Assembly (NCBI RefSeq): GCF_037126175.1
Contig: NZ_CP146986.1
Location: forward strand, 2,942,501 to 3,006,500
Origin: Pseudomonas sp. RSB 5.4
GTDB lineage: Bacteria > Pseudomonadota > Gammaproteobacteria > Pseudomonadales > Pseudomonadaceae
Direction: 5' to 3'
DNA length: 64,000 nucleotides
Both the position numbers and the translations under genes were made by a program. Of this stretch, positions 1-8,832 are shown piece by piece. The stretch's first letter is position 1; the number at the start of each line of letters is the position of its first letter. The notes under the pieces are model-generated. The model was not told the origin of the DNA, made no database searches, and saw nothing but the letters and a program-made list of their open reading frames with translations.

Positions 1-805
1 AGGTACCGAGTACGATCAGCAGCTCCTCACGGATGTAGCGAATCATCTTCAGCACGCTGAAGCCGTGCATGCGGGCGATGGCACCCAGCACGATCAGGAT
101 GAACAGCACGCAAGTGATGTAGAAGCAGGCCATCAGTTGACCCAGCTGCACCAGCGAGCCGACACCGTAGGCACCGATGGTGAATGCCATCGCACCGAAG
201 GCACCGATTGGCGCGAGCTTCATGATCATGTTGATGATGTTGAACATCACGTGGGCGAAGCGATCGATGAAGTCGAGGATCGGACGGCCGTAGTCACCCA
301 GGCGATGCAGGGCGAAACCGAAGATCACCGAGAACATCAGCACTTGCAGGATGTCACCGGTGGCGAACGCGCCGACGATGGTGGTCGGGATCACGTTGAG
401 CAGGAAGCCGACAACGCTCTGATCAGCACCTTGAGCCACGTAGGTGGCCACTTTCGAAGCGTCCAGCGTGCTGACGTCGATGTGCATGCCGTTGCCCGGC
501 TGCACGATGTTGACCACGATCAGGCCGACCAGCAGCGCGATGGTCGAAACGATTTCGAAGTACAGGAGTGCGTAACCACCGGTCTTGCCGACCGATTTCA
601 TGCTTTGCATGCCGGCGATGCCGCTGACCACGGTGCAGAAGATGATCGGGGCAATGATCATCTTGATCAGTTTGATGAACCCGTCACCCAGCGGCTTTAC
701 CGCGACACCGAACTGCGGGTAGTAGTGACCGAGTGCAATACCGATGATGATTGCGACGATCACCTGGAAATACAGGGATTTGTACAGTGGCTGACGAGTC
801 GTCAT
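1..805 (-). CDS. dctA: C4-dicarboxylate transport protein DctA (partial, 3' end off window)
   Basis: This is the N-terminal 268 codons of a sodium/proton:dicarboxylate symporter of the DAACS family, which imports succinate, fumarate and malate across the inner membrane. The reading frame on the minus strand starts at ATG 803-805 ([19 protein letters not shown]) and runs off the left edge. It shows successive hydrophobic helices and family stretches such as [17 protein letters not shown] and [16 protein letters not shown]. The full family length is about 440 residues, so roughly the last 40% is missing. Upstream lie an RpoN-type promoter and two dyads that resemble DctD enhancer sites, so regulation by a DctB/DctD-type system is likely. 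The long open frame on the opposite strand here is a shadow. Confidence 0.95.
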   Translation of the reverse strand, partial: MTTRQPLYKSLYFQVIVAIIIGIALGHYYPQFGVAVKPLGDGFIKLIKMIIAPIIFCTVVSGIAGMQSMKSVGKTGGYALLYFEIVSTIALLVGLIVVNIVQPGNGMHIDVSTLDASKVATYVAQGADQSVVGFLLNVIPTTIVGAFATGDILQVLMFSVIFGFALHRLGDYGRPILDFIDRFAHVMFNIINMIMKLAPIGAFGAMAFTIGAYGVGSLVQLGQLMACFYITCVLFILIVLGAIARMHGFSVLKMIRYIREELLIVLGT

Positions 806-948
806 TGCAAGTTTCCTCAAGCGTCCTGCGGGCAACATCCATCTGTTGAGCGCAAAACCTGAATTGCGAACCCTCCTGCACTGGAGGGATTTGTTGTGTC
901 GAGCGGCGCTTCTCCGGCGGGATAGACGCACACTTCTGTCGCTCTTAT

Positions 949-964
949 CGCAAACGCCGTGCCA
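949..964 (-). promoter_or_regulatory. RpoN (sigma-54) promoter of dctA
   Basis: On the minus strand the sequence reads TGGCAC-GGCGT-TTGCG, an excellent match to the -24/-12 consensus TGGCAC-N5-TTGC. It lies about 144 bp before the dctA start. Sigma-54 control of dctA by DctD is established in rhizobia and pseudomonads. Confidence 0.8.
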
Positions 965-1042
965 CATTGGTGCAATTCGCTACAAGCCTTTTGATATCAG
1001 GGAGTGCAGGGTAATTTTTGTCACTGCCCGGTGACGTAAGTG

Positions 1043-1099
1043 TGGCGGATTTCCGCCAACTCGTCGGCTCTCGTCCTACAATTTGGCGGAAATCCGCCT
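1043..1099. promoter_or_regulatory. Paired dyad enhancer, probable DctD-type UAS for dctA
   Basis: Two near-identical palindromes, TGGCGGATTTCCGCCA (1043-1058) and TGGCGGAAATCCGCCT (1084-1099), have centres 41 bp apart, about four helical turns. They sit about 80-135 bp upstream of the sigma-54 promoter of dctA, the usual arrangement for an enhancer-binding protein. The core CGGAAATCCG resembles the rhizobial DctD site as I recall it. They also lie just before the divergent AraC-family gene, so an effect on that gene cannot be excluded. Confidence 0.65.
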
Positions 1100-1156
1100 T
1101 GTTGCCATGCGCATGCCCCGGCTACCATCCGGCGCCAGAGGAAGGATCTGCCGCTT

Positions 1157-2155
1157 ATGCGCGAACGCACCATCGCCAGCCATTTCGCCCGTGCCGCCCT
1201 CGGTGGCGCACGCCGTTCGGGCTTCGACTATTCGCTACTGCTGCAGCGACTGGGCATCAGTCCCGAGTTGCTGGATGAGCCGCGGGCGCGAATTGCACCG
1301 GAGCAATTCACCCAACTGATCCAGAGCCTGTGGCTGGCGCTGGATGATGAGTACCTGGGCTTCGGCAACGTACCGAGCAAACCCGGCAGCTTCGCGATGA
1401 TGTGCCACGCCCTGATCCACTGCCGCAACCTGGAGAAGGCACTGCAACGCGGTTTATTGTTTTATAGCCTATTCCCGGGGGCCCCGCGCCTGGACCTGAG
1501 CCGCGAAGACGAATGGGTGCGCCTGAGCCTCGATGATTCGCAGCTATGGGACCCGGATCACTTTCTCAGCGAGAGCCTGCTGGTGATCTGGCATCGCCTC
1601 GGCAGTTGGCTGATCGGCCAGCGGATTCGTCTGGAGCAGGCCACTTTCAGTTATCCGAAACCGGCGCATGGTGCCGAGTACGACCTGCTGTTCCCCTGCC
1701 CGCTGGTGTTTGCCGAAGGCCGAAGCAGCCTGCTGTTTCACAGCCGCTACCTGCACATGCCGTTGTTGCAGGACGAACGCACCCTCAAGCACTTCCTTGA
1801 ACGCTCCCCCGCCGACCTGCTGTCACGCCCGGACGACGGCGACAGTCTCAGCAGCCGCCTGCGCCGCTTGCTCAGTCGCGACAGCGCGCACTGGCCGGAT
1901 CTGGAAGCGGTGGCCGCGCACCTGCACATCAGCCCGCAAACCCTGCGTCGGCATTTGCGTGAGGAAGGCACCAGTTTTCAGGAATTGAAGGATCAGTTGC
2001 GCCGCGACATCGCCATTTATCATCTGGGACGGGCGGATCTGTCGTTGCAACAGATTGCCGAGCAGTTGGGGTTTTCCGAGCCCTCGGCGTTTCACCGGGC
2101 GTTCAAGAAATGGACGGGGCTGACACCGGGGGCTTATCGGGCGCAGGAGCAGTAA
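1157..2155 (+). CDS. AraC-family transcriptional regulator
   Basis: A 332-residue DNA-binding regulator. The C-terminal 100 residues form an AraC-type double helix-turn-helix, with DLEAVAAHLHISPQTLRRHL as the first helix pair and IAEQLGFSEPSAFHRAFKKW as the second, followed by the typical ending TGLTPGAYR. The N-terminal part resembles the ligand-binding domain of the arabinose-binding/OruR-type subfamily. I chose ATG 1157 (MRERTIASHFARAALGGARR) because homologues of this subfamily begin about there; the frame is open further upstream but would run into the dyad region of dctA. It is divergent from dctA. The effector is unknown. Confidence 0.85.
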   Translation: MRERTIASHFARAALGGARRSGFDYSLLLQRLGISPELLDEPRARIAPEQFTQLIQSLWLALDDEYLGFGNVPSKPGSFAMMCHALIHCRNLEKALQRGLLFYSLFPGAPRLDLSREDEWVRLSLDDSQLWDPDHFLSESLLVIWHRLGSWLIGQRIRLEQATFSYPKPAHGAEYDLLFPCPLVFAEGRSSLLFHSRYLHMPLLQDERTLKHFLERSPADLLSRPDDGDSLSSRLRRLLSRDSAHWPDLEAVAAHLHISPQTLRRHLREEGTSFQELKDQLRRDIAIYHLGRADLSLQQIAEQLGFSEPSAFHRAFKKWTGLTPGAYRAQEQ

Positions 2156-2190
2156 GCCTCCGCAGAGTTTTACGCCGAGGCGGCAGGCCC

Positions 2191-2268
2191 CTTCGCGAGC
2201 AAGCTCGCTCCCACAGGGGAATGGCGAGCGCCGCCGATTCAATGTGGGAGCGAGCTTGCTCGCGAAGA
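2191..2268. repeat. REP pair (inverted, REPIN-like)
   Basis: Two copies of the palindromic core TTCGCGAGCAAGCTCGCTCCCAC in opposite orientation, separated by about 30 bp, between the AraC-family gene and phoQ. Such doublets are typical of fluorescent pseudomonads and are mobilised by RAYT transposases; no RAYT gene is in the window. Confidence 0.85.
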
Positions 2269-2285
2269 GGCCCGAAAGGTGCCGA

Positions 2286-3638
2286 CTAAACCGCAGGAAA
2301 CTGAATCCTGAACGCCGCCCCGCCCATCGGCGAATCCCCGAGCATCAGTTTGGCGTTGTAGCTCTCGATAATGTCCTTGACCACCGCCAGCCCGATGCCC
2401 TGCCCGGGGTGCTGTCGATCCAGACGCTCGCCACGCTCGAGAATCCGCGCCCGTTGATTCGGCGGTACGCCCGGGCCGTCGTCTTCGATGCACAACTCGG
2501 TCCCGGCCAGACTCTCGCGAACGCTGATGCGCACTTCGCCCAGACACAGGCGATAGGCATTCTCCAGCAGGTTGCCCATCATCTCCAGCAAAGCGCCCTG
2601 CTCGATCGGCACATAGCAGTGCTCCGGCAGATCGAAGGCCACCCGCACACGTTTGTCGCGGTAGACCTTGTCCAGTGTGTCGCACAGGCTTTTGAGCACC
2701 GGCTGCAGCCGCACCTGGTGGCGTACCAGCCCGCTTTTGCGCAGGCTGGCGCGTTGCAGTTGGTAGCTGATCTGCTGACTCATGCGCTCGATCTGGGTTT
2801 GCAGCACCCAGGCTTGATCACGATCTTCGGGACGTTTCGCCATGTCTTCGCTGACCCCTTGCAACACCGCCAGAGGGGTTTTCAGGCTGTGCGCCAGATC
2901 ATCGAGAGAGTCGCGGTAGCGGCTGCGCTGCTGGCGTTCGCTGAGCAGCAAACGGTTGAGCGAGCCGGTCAGGCGCAGCAGTTCGCGCGGGTGCTGTTCG
3001 GTGAGGCTTTCGCGGGTGCCGCTTTCGATTTCATCGAGTTCCTGGCTGAGCTGGCGCAGCGCCTTGAGGCCCCAGGTCAGGCCGATCCACAACAGCGCCA
3101 GCAACACCAGCAATGCGGCACCGAAGCCCAGATAGAGATTTTCGCGCAGGCCTTCGAGGGTGTTTTCGTATTCACGCACCGGTTGCAGGGCAACGATACT
3201 GAATGCGGCACTTTTACCGCCAAGCAGTTTGACTTCGACGTCGTAGACGAAGAACTCCTGACCGTCGCTCTCGCGGATCCGCGCGAACTCGTTACCCATG
3301 CCGTCGTAACGCGGCTTGTAGTTGATCTGCTCTTCCTGCGTGCCTTTCGAGCGCCAGACCAGTTTGCCTTCGCGATCGTAGATGTAGCCGAGCAAGCGGT
3401 TGTCGGTGAGGTTGAAACGCTCATCGGGCAATTGCGCCGGCATCATCAGGCGGCCGTTCTCGATGCGGGCGGCAGAGATCAGCGTGGTGGCGTCCGAAGC
3501 CAGCCGCTGCTCGATCGAGTCCTGCAACGCCAGGCTGAACGCGCCCTGCATGGCGGGGAGCAAGCCGAGCATGAACAACACCGCCAACGTGGTGGCGGCG
3601 AGCATCAAGCGAACGCGAAGAGAACGAATCAAGTGCAA
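2286..3638 (-). CDS. phoQ: Sensor histidine kinase PhoQ
   Basis: A 450-residue inner-membrane sensor kinase, partner of PhoP, expected to sense low Mg2+, cationic peptides or acid. It has a membrane segment near residues 10-30, a periplasmic sensor region, a second segment near 168-190, a HAMP-like linker, and a kinase core with phospho-acceptor His250 in DDLAHSLKTPLAVLQ (the HSLKTPL form is PhoQ-type). The N-box is NLLENAYRLC and the glycine boxes are DDGPGVP and GQGIGLAVV. Its start overlaps the end of phoP by 10 bp, showing translational coupling. Confidence 0.9.
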   Translation of the reverse strand: MHLIRSLRVRLMLAATTLAVLFMLGLLPAMQGAFSLALQDSIEQRLASDATTLISAARIENGRLMMPAQLPDERFNLTDNRLLGYIYDREGKLVWRSKGTQEEQINYKPRYDGMGNEFARIRESDGQEFFVYDVEVKLLGGKSAAFSIVALQPVREYENTLEGLRENLYLGFGAALLVLLALLWIGLTWGLKALRQLSQELDEIESGTRESLTEQHPRELLRLTGSLNRLLLSERQQRSRYRDSLDDLAHSLKTPLAVLQGVSEDMAKRPEDRDQAWVLQTQIERMSQQISYQLQRASLRKSGLVRHQVRLQPVLKSLCDTLDKVYRDKRVRVAFDLPEHCYVPIEQGALLEMMGNLLENAYRLCLGEVRISVRESLAGTELCIEDDGPGVPPNQRARILERGERLDRQHPGQGIGLAVVKDIIESYNAKLMLGDSPMGGAAFRIQFPAV

Positions 3639-4306
3639 GGCTCATTGAACAGATAGCCGAGACCGCGCACGGTATCGATCGGCTTGAACCCGCGCGTGCC
3701 TTCGAGCTTGCGGCGCAAGCGGCCGACCAGCACTTCGATCACGTTCGGATCGCGCTCGTCGTCGTCCGGATAGAGCTGCTCCATCAGGCGATCCTTGGGC
3801 ACCACTTGCTGGTGGTGGCGCATCAGGTATTCGAGGATGCGGTATTCGTAGGCAGTCAGCGCCAGTGGCTCTTCATCCAGCGATGCCTGCTTGCGATTGA
3901 GGTCCAGCAACAGCGGTCCGGCGACGATGGTCGACTGGGTGAACCCGCTGGAGCGACGCAGCAAGGCGTTGAGTCGTGCATCGAGTTCTTCGAACTGGAA
4001 CGGCTTGACCACGTAATCGTCGGCACCGGCGGCCAGGCCTTCGACCTTGTCCTGCCAGTTGCCGCGCGCAGTGAGGATCAGCACCGGAAACGTCTTGCCG
4101 GTCGAGCGCAACTGTCGGATCAAATCCAGACCGCCCATGCCCGGCAGACCGAGGTCGATGACCGCCAGATCGAAGTTGAACTGCCCGGTCTGGTACAGCG
4201 CCTCTTCGGCATTGGCCACGGACTCGACCACATGACCGCTCTCCGTCAGGCGGGTTTGCAGGTGATGGCGCAACAGCGCTTCATCTTCGACGACCAACAG
4301 TTTCAT
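3629..4306 (-). CDS. phoP: Response regulator PhoP
   Basis: A 225-residue OmpR/PhoB-type regulator. The receiver domain (1-115) carries the acidic pair EDE near residue 8, the phospho-acceptor Asp in LAVIDLGLPG and the conserved Lys in DDYVVKPF. The winged-helix DNA-binding domain covers residues about 130-222 (LTAYEYRILEYLMRH, VLVGRLRRKL, TVRGLGYLF). The sequence closely follows P. aeruginosa PhoP as I remember it, including GNWQDKVEGLAAGADDYVVK. It is the first gene of the phoP-phoQ pair. No oprH-like gene precedes it, unlike in PAO1. Confidence 0.92.
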   Translation of the reverse strand: MKLLVVEDEALLRHHLQTRLTESGHVVESVANAEEALYQTGQFNFDLAVIDLGLPGMGGLDLIRQLRSTGKTFPVLILTARGNWQDKVEGLAAGADDYVVKPFQFEELDARLNALLRRSSGFTQSTIVAGPLLLDLNRKQASLDEEPLALTAYEYRILEYLMRHHQQVVPKDRLMEQLYPDDDERDPNVIEVLVGRLRRKLEGTRGFKPIDTVRGLGYLFNEPCT

Positions 4307-4351
4307 AACGCTCTCCCGGGTAAATCAAAAGCTCCAACTTCAACAGCATAC

Positions 4352-4379
4352 CTGTGAGAGCGAGTCTGCTCGCGAAGGC
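4352..4379. repeat. Single degenerate REP
   Basis: The sequence TGTGAGAGCGAGTCTGCTCG followed by CGAAGGC is one REP arm with mismatches, without an inverted partner. It lies in the divergent gap between phoP and the dienelactone hydrolase-like gene. Confidence 0.6.
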
Positions 4380-4526
4380 GACGGCACGGGCGACGACTTT
4401 CTCATTGCTGTTCGACTGGATGCAAGGTTAGCAAGCCGCCCCTGTACCTGCCCTGAACGCTCGTTGAACCTGCACTGAATCAAATCGACTAGGCTGTCCT
4501 GACCACTTTCGATAAGGAGACCGACC

Positions 4527-5318
4527 ATGCGCCTGTTCCTCGCCCTCGCCTTGCTCGCGGCCAGCAGTCTGGCCAACGCCGCGATCAAGACCCAGGAGAT
4601 TCCCTACCAGAGTGCCGACGGCACCAAACTGATCGGCTACTACGCCTATGACGATGCGATCAAGGGCAAGCGCCCGGGGATCGTCGTGGTGCATGAATGG
4701 TGGGGGCTGAACGACTACGCCAAACGCCGCGCCCGCGACCTCGCCGAGCTGGGCTACAGCGCACTGGCGATCGATATGTACGGCGAAGGCAAGAACACCG
4801 AGCACCCCAAGGATGCAATGGCATTCATGCAGGCCGCGACCCAGGATGCCGCCGCCTCCAGCAAGCGCTTCGAGGCCGGGCTGAACCTGCTGAAAAAGCA
4901 GCCACAGACCGACGTGAATAAAATCGCCGCCATCGGTTACTGCTTCGGCGGCGGCGTGGTGCTCAACGCGGCGCGTCAGGGCGAGCCGCTGGCGGGCGTG
5001 GTGAGTTTCCACGGTGCACTGGCGACCACCACCCCGGCAACGCCCGGCAGTGTGAAGGCGAAGATTCTGGTCGAGCATGGTGCGCTGGACAGCATGGTCA
5101 CCCCGGCCAACGTCACCGCATTCAAATCCGAGATGGACAAGGCCGGCGCCGACTACACATTCGTCAGCCTCGACGGCGCCAAGCATGGTTTCACCAATCC
5201 CGATGCCGATCGTTTGAGCCACGGTGAACACGGTGGCCCGGATATCGGCTACAACAAAGCGGCCGATGAAAAATCCTGGGCGGACATGAAAGCGTTCTTC
5301 CAGAAAATCTTTGGCTGA
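4527..5318 (+). CDS. Dienelactone hydrolase family protein, secreted
   Basis: A 263-residue alpha/beta hydrolase of the dienelactone hydrolase family. It starts with a clear signal peptide (MRLFLALALLAASSLANA), so it is predicted to act in the periplasm. The nucleophile is the Cys in IGYCFGGGV, with the acidic residue in HGALDSMV and the His in DGAKHGFTNP completing a Cys-Asp-His triad. A strong ribosome site AAGGAG lies 7 bp before the ATG. The C-terminal NKAADEKSWADMKAFFQKIF is typical of this secreted subgroup. It is divergent from phoP. Substrate unknown; a general carboxyl-esterase role is the safe reading. Confidence 0.85.
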   Translation: MRLFLALALLAASSLANAAIKTQEIPYQSADGTKLIGYYAYDDAIKGKRPGIVVVHEWWGLNDYAKRRARDLAELGYSALAIDMYGEGKNTEHPKDAMAFMQAATQDAAASSKRFEAGLNLLKKQPQTDVNKIAAIGYCFGGGVVLNAARQGEPLAGVVSFHGALATTTPATPGSVKAKILVEHGALDSMVTPANVTAFKSEMDKAGADYTFVSLDGAKHGFTNPDADRLSHGEHGGPDIGYNKAADEKSWADMKAFFQKIFG

Positions 5319-5326
5319 CATTGCCC

Positions 5327-5460
5327 CTGTGGCGAGGGAGCTTGCTCCCGCTCGGCGGCAAAGCCGTCGCAAAAACCTGCCGATGCGGTTTACCTGACAG
5401 ACCTCGTCCACAGTTTTGGGGGGCTTTGCCCCCAGCGGGAGCAAGCTCCCTCGCCACAAA
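5327..5460. repeat. REP pair, GAGGGAGCTTGCTC type
   Basis: Inverted copies of TGTGGCGAGGGAGCTTGCTC and its complement flank a short GC-rich spacer. This is a second REP sequence class, distinct from the GAGCGGGCTTGCTCGCGAA class seen elsewhere in the window. Confidence 0.8.
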
Positions 5461-5500
5461 AGTGTGCAGTCTCTACCCAGTCGCGGCTTCAACCGGCAAA

Positions 5501-6235
5501 ATGCCCGCCATGAATTCCAGCCCGATCCTCCCCACCTGCTGCACCGCGCTCGACGCTCACTGGCCGTTGCCCAGCGTGCTGCGCGAGACCGTCCTGTTGA
5601 GCACCCGTTTCGACCCGAAACAATTGCTCGGCGACGACTTCCAGCGCAGTGCCATCGAGCCGCCGCCGAGCATTCAGCGTTCGGTTGCCAAGCGCCAGGC
5701 AGAGTTTCTTGCCGGGCGGATTTGCGCCCGGGCGGCGTTGCAGCAACTGGAAGGCTCAAGCGTGATTCCGGCGATTGGCGAAGACCGTGCACCGGTATGG
5801 CCGGCGCACATCTGCGGCTCGATCACCCACAGCACCGGGCGTGCGGCGGCGATTGTCGCCAACAAGCAGCATTGGCGTGGCTTGGGCATGGACCTGGAAA
5901 ACCTGCTCGACACCGACCGCGCCGAACGCCTGGCCGGGGAGATCCTGACGCCTGCGGAACTGCAGCGCATGGCCGCCGGTTCGAGGGAACAACTAGCGTT
6001 GCTGGTGACGCTGACGTTTTCGGTGAAAGAAAGCCTGTTCAAGGCGTTGTACCCGATTGTGCAGAAGCGCTTTTATTTCGAGCACGCCGAGGTGCTGGAG
6101 TGGACAGAGCAAGGGCAGGTTCGGTTGCGTTTGCTGACTGACCTGTCTGCTGAATGGCGTAATGGCACCGAGCTGGAGGCGCAGTTTGGGGTGCAGGAGG
6201 GGCAGTTGTTGAGTCTGGTCAGCATTCCTGCCTGA
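5501..6235 (+). CDS. pcpS: 4'-phosphopantetheinyl transferase PcpS
   Basis: A 244-residue Sfp/EntD-type enzyme that transfers the phosphopantetheine arm of CoA to carrier proteins of fatty acid, siderophore and other NRPS/PKS pathways. The Mg2+/CoA motifs are visible: GSITHSTG, WRGLGMDLEN (the acidic pair) and FSVKESLFKALYP (the W/F-x-x-KE-x-x-x-K motif). The length matches P. aeruginosa PcpS (about 242 aa), which is, from memory, the single general enzyme there. I chose ATG 5501; a second in-frame ATG at 5510 is equally possible, and the longer open frame would start inside the REP pair. Confidence 0.88.
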   Translation: MPAMNSSPILPTCCTALDAHWPLPSVLRETVLLSTRFDPKQLLGDDFQRSAIEPPPSIQRSVAKRQAEFLAGRICARAALQQLEGSSVIPAIGEDRAPVWPAHICGSITHSTGRAAAIVANKQHWRGLGMDLENLLDTDRAERLAGEILTPAELQRMAAGSREQLALLVTLTFSVKESLFKALYPIVQKRFYFEHAEVLEWTEQGQVRLRLLTDLSAEWRNGTELEAQFGVQEGQLLSLVSIPA

Positions 6236-6256
6236 GGATTTTTCAGCCTGTTCCGC

Positions 6257-6329
6257 CGCCTTCGCGAGCAAGCCCGCTCCCACCCTTGAAATGCATTCCC
6301 CTGTGGGAGCGGGCTTGCTCGCGAAGGCA
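6257..6329. repeat. REP pair (REPIN-like)
   Basis: Inverted arms TTCGCGAGCAAGCCCGCTCC and its complement lie between the convergent pcpS and rstB-like genes. Confidence 0.85.
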
Positions 6330-6350
6330 TCATCCCTGCCACCACAAAAC

Positions 6351-7961
6351 TCAGCGGCGTTCCTGATTCCGCGGCCAACTCAGACTGAAGCAGGCCCCGC
6401 CCAGACTCTTGCTCTTGTTGATCAGCGCCCGGCCGTCATGCCAATGGATGATCCGCCGCACAATCGACAGCCCCAGCCCATGCCCGCCCGACGCCCGCGT
6501 ACGGCTGTCATCCAGACGCAGAAACGGCGTGAAGATGCGCTCCCACGCCACCTCCGGCACGCCCGGCCCGTCATCCTCGACATCGACCCGGCAGCGCAAC
6601 TGCCCGACCTGATAACTCACCGTGACTTTCGAGCGCGCATGGCGCATCGCGTTGCTCACCAGATTCTGCAACGCGCGGTGCAGGAAGCGCGGCTCGGCTT
6701 CGACCCAGGCGCCATCGTTGTCCGCCGCTGACAGGCACAACCCGCGCTGCACCGTGACCTCGGCACGCAACGGCGCCAGTTCTTCGATCACCTGATTGAC
6801 CAGCGCATCGAGGTCGATGCGTTGAAAGGTCAGTGCCGGCGAGCCTTGCTCCAGCCGCGCGTAAGTGAGCATTTCGTCGACCAGCTTATCGAGATCCTCG
6901 ATGTCGTGATCCATGCCCTCGCGGTACTTTTCCAGCGCCTGCGGGGTGGTGGCCGAGCCGATCATCTCCAGGCCGAAACGCAGGCGCGCCACCGGAGTAC
7001 GCAACTCATGGGACACCGCGCGCACCAACTCGCGCTGGATTGCCAGCAACTGCTGCAAGTGCTCGGCCATGCCGTTGAACGCTGCCGCCAGCCGTCCTAC
7101 CGAGTCAGCGCCCCGGGCCGGCACGCGGGTTTCCAGGCTGCCCTTGGCGATGCGCGTGGCCGCGGCTTCGAGGCCGCGCAAACGCCGTTCGAGCTGGCGC
7201 ACCAACAGGTAAACGATCAGGCCGATCAGACTCAGGCCGAGTGCAGCGATCAGCACCAGCCATTGCGGCGGATACGGATTCATCTGATACAGCGGGCCGA
7301 TTTCCAGCACCCACGGCGTGCCGACCATACCGGCAAACACCCGGATCGAGTCACCACCCTTGCCCAGCGCCATCACCGTGTCGCCCTCGGACACGCGGCG
7401 GCTCTGGTCTTCGTCCATGTCGGCCTCGTTGACCGTGACCAGTCGCAGATCAAAACCGAAGCCCTTCTCTTCCTTTAACTGCGCCAGCCGCTTGGGTTGT
7501 TCGCCCACCGGAAAACGCACCAGCTCATCGGCCAGCAGATAAATGGTCGCACGGGCCAGTTGTTCGCTGATCTGTTGCACGTCGCCGGTGAGCAGCAACT
7601 GTTCCTTGTCGCTGACCAGTCGATAGACCCGCGCCGCATGCGGGCCGGTCTGCTCCACCAACGCTTGACCGCGTTGCACCCGGGTGCGCTGTGACAAGTC
7701 CAGATCAGTCTCGGAAAACTTCTTCAGCGCCAGCGGAATCCCCAGCAGCCGCTCCCACACCAACAGCGCCCGATGGCGCTCGGTTTCGTTCATCGGTTGC
7801 AGGTTGTCGGCCATCAGCGAGAACGTACCGTGGGCGAGGCGCTCGCGGTACTGCTCGCTGCGCACCTGATTGAGCAGATGCAACGCCAGCACGCCGAGCA
7901 CCGCCACCAGAATCAGCGCCGCGCACATGCCGCCGTAGATGCGCAGAAAAATCGAGTTCAC
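6351..7961 (-). CDS. Sensor histidine kinase, RstB-like
   Basis: A 536-residue membrane kinase with a transmembrane helix near residues 10-30, a periplasmic domain of about 200 residues, a second helix near 233-254, a HAMP domain (RIAKGSLETRVPARGADSVG) and a catalytic core with His318 in VRAVSHELRTPVARLR. The N-box is LQNLVSNAMRHA and the G boxes are DDGPGVP and GGHGLGLSIV. The start overlaps the preceding response regulator by 4 bp (ATGA). In PAO1 a homologous pair also lies beside nrdA, as I recall. The signal sensed is unknown. The RstB name rests on overall domain similarity only. Confidence 0.82.
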   Translation of the reverse strand: MNSIFLRIYGGMCAALILVAVLGVLALHLLNQVRSEQYRERLAHGTFSLMADNLQPMNETERHRALLVWERLLGIPLALKKFSETDLDLSQRTRVQRGQALVEQTGPHAARVYRLVSDKEQLLLTGDVQQISEQLARATIYLLADELVRFPVGEQPKRLAQLKEEKGFGFDLRLVTVNEADMDEDQSRRVSEGDTVMALGKGGDSIRVFAGMVGTPWVLEIGPLYQMNPYPPQWLVLIAALGLSLIGLIVYLLVRQLERRLRGLEAAATRIAKGSLETRVPARGADSVGRLAAAFNGMAEHLQQLLAIQRELVRAVSHELRTPVARLRFGLEMIGSATTPQALEKYREGMDHDIEDLDKLVDEMLTYARLEQGSPALTFQRIDLDALVNQVIEELAPLRAEVTVQRGLCLSAADNDGAWVEAEPRFLHRALQNLVSNAMRHARSKVTVSYQVGQLRCRVDVEDDGPGVPEVAWERIFTPFLRLDDSRTRASGGHGLGLSIVRRIIHWHDGRALINKSKSLGGACFSLSWPRNQERR

Positions 7962-8680
7962 AGCGCCAGGTCTACGCAGGCTTCAGGGACGAACAGATAG
8001 CCTTTGCTGCGGATAGTCTTGATCAGGCGCGGGTGGTCGGGGTCGTCGCCGATTTTCGGGCGAATGCGCGAGATACGCACATCGATCGAGCGGTCCTGGC
8101 CGTCGTAACCGATGCCCCGCAGCGCAGTAAAGATCTCTTCGCGAGAGAGGATTCGCCCGGCATTCGACACCAGCAGCCAGAGCAGGTCGAATTCGGCGCT
8201 GGTCAGTTCGATGCCGCTGTCACTGAGCCAGGCTTCGCGCAAGGCGTTGTCCACCACCAGCGGGCCGAATTGCAGGCGACGGCTTTTTTCCGCGACGGGT
8301 TCGGCTGTGTCACTGCGGCGCAGCAAGGCCTGAATCCGCGCCAGCAACAGCCGTGGACGCACCGGTTTGCACACGTAATCGTCGGCGCCGAGGTCGAGGC
8401 CCTGGATCTGGTCGGCATCGTCGGTCCGCGCGGTGAGCATCAGGATCGGCCCGTCATAACGGTCGCGCACCTTGCGGCAGATGCTCAGACCGTCTTCACC
8501 GGGCAGCATCAGGTCGAGGATCACCAGGTCCGGCTGCTCCTTGATGATCCGCGCCGCCGCCAGCGCGCCGTTGCCTTCAATCTCCACCTGCAATCCATTG
8601 GCTTGCAGGTATTCGCGGGTGAGTTCGGCCAGACGCTGGTCGTCCTCGACTATCAATACCTGCCAGGCTTCTTGCTCCAC
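7958..8680 (-). CDS. Response regulator, RstA-like (OmpR family)
   Basis: A 240-residue regulator: receiver domain with the Asp in DLVILDLMLPGEDGLS and Lys in DDYVCKPVRPR, then a winged-helix DNA-binding domain (LTSAEFDLLWLLVSNAGRIL, DVRISRIRPKIGDD, TIRSKGYLF). I place the start at GTG 8680 (VEQEAWQVLIVEDD) because the receiver fold begins there and AGAGG lies just upstream; the open frame extending further upstream translates REP sequence and is not credible. It forms an operon with the downstream kinase gene. Confidence 0.82.
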   Translation of the reverse strand: MEQEAWQVLIVEDDQRLAELTREYLQANGLQVEIEGNGALAAARIIKEQPDLVILDLMLPGEDGLSICRKVRDRYDGPILMLTARTDDADQIQGLDLGADDYVCKPVRPRLLLARIQALLRRSDTAEPVAEKSRRLQFGPLVVDNALREAWLSDSGIELTSAEFDLLWLLVSNAGRILSREEIFTALRGIGYDGQDRSIDVRISRIRPKIGDDPDHPRLIKTIRSKGYLFVPEACVDLAL

Positions 8681-8742
8681 CAGTGACCTCTGCTTGCTGT
8701 TTTTATTAATAAAGGAAGAATGCTCGGCCTGACTCAATTCCC

Positions 8743-8832
8743 CTGTGGGAGCGGGCTTGCTCGCGAAGACGGCGGCACGGTCAACATGGATATTGCCTGA
8801 CCCACCGCTTTCGCGAGCAAGCCCGCTCTCAC
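8743..8832. repeat. REP pair (REPIN-like)
   Basis: TGTGGGAGCGGGCTTGCTCG and its inverted partner (one arm with CTCTCAC instead of CTCCCAC) lie upstream of the rstA-like gene. Confidence 0.8.

Noticed and set aside
65..862. Long open frame on the plus strand at the left edge
   Set aside because: Antisense to dctA; His/Asp/Arg-rich composition typical of a shadow frame in GC-rich DNA.
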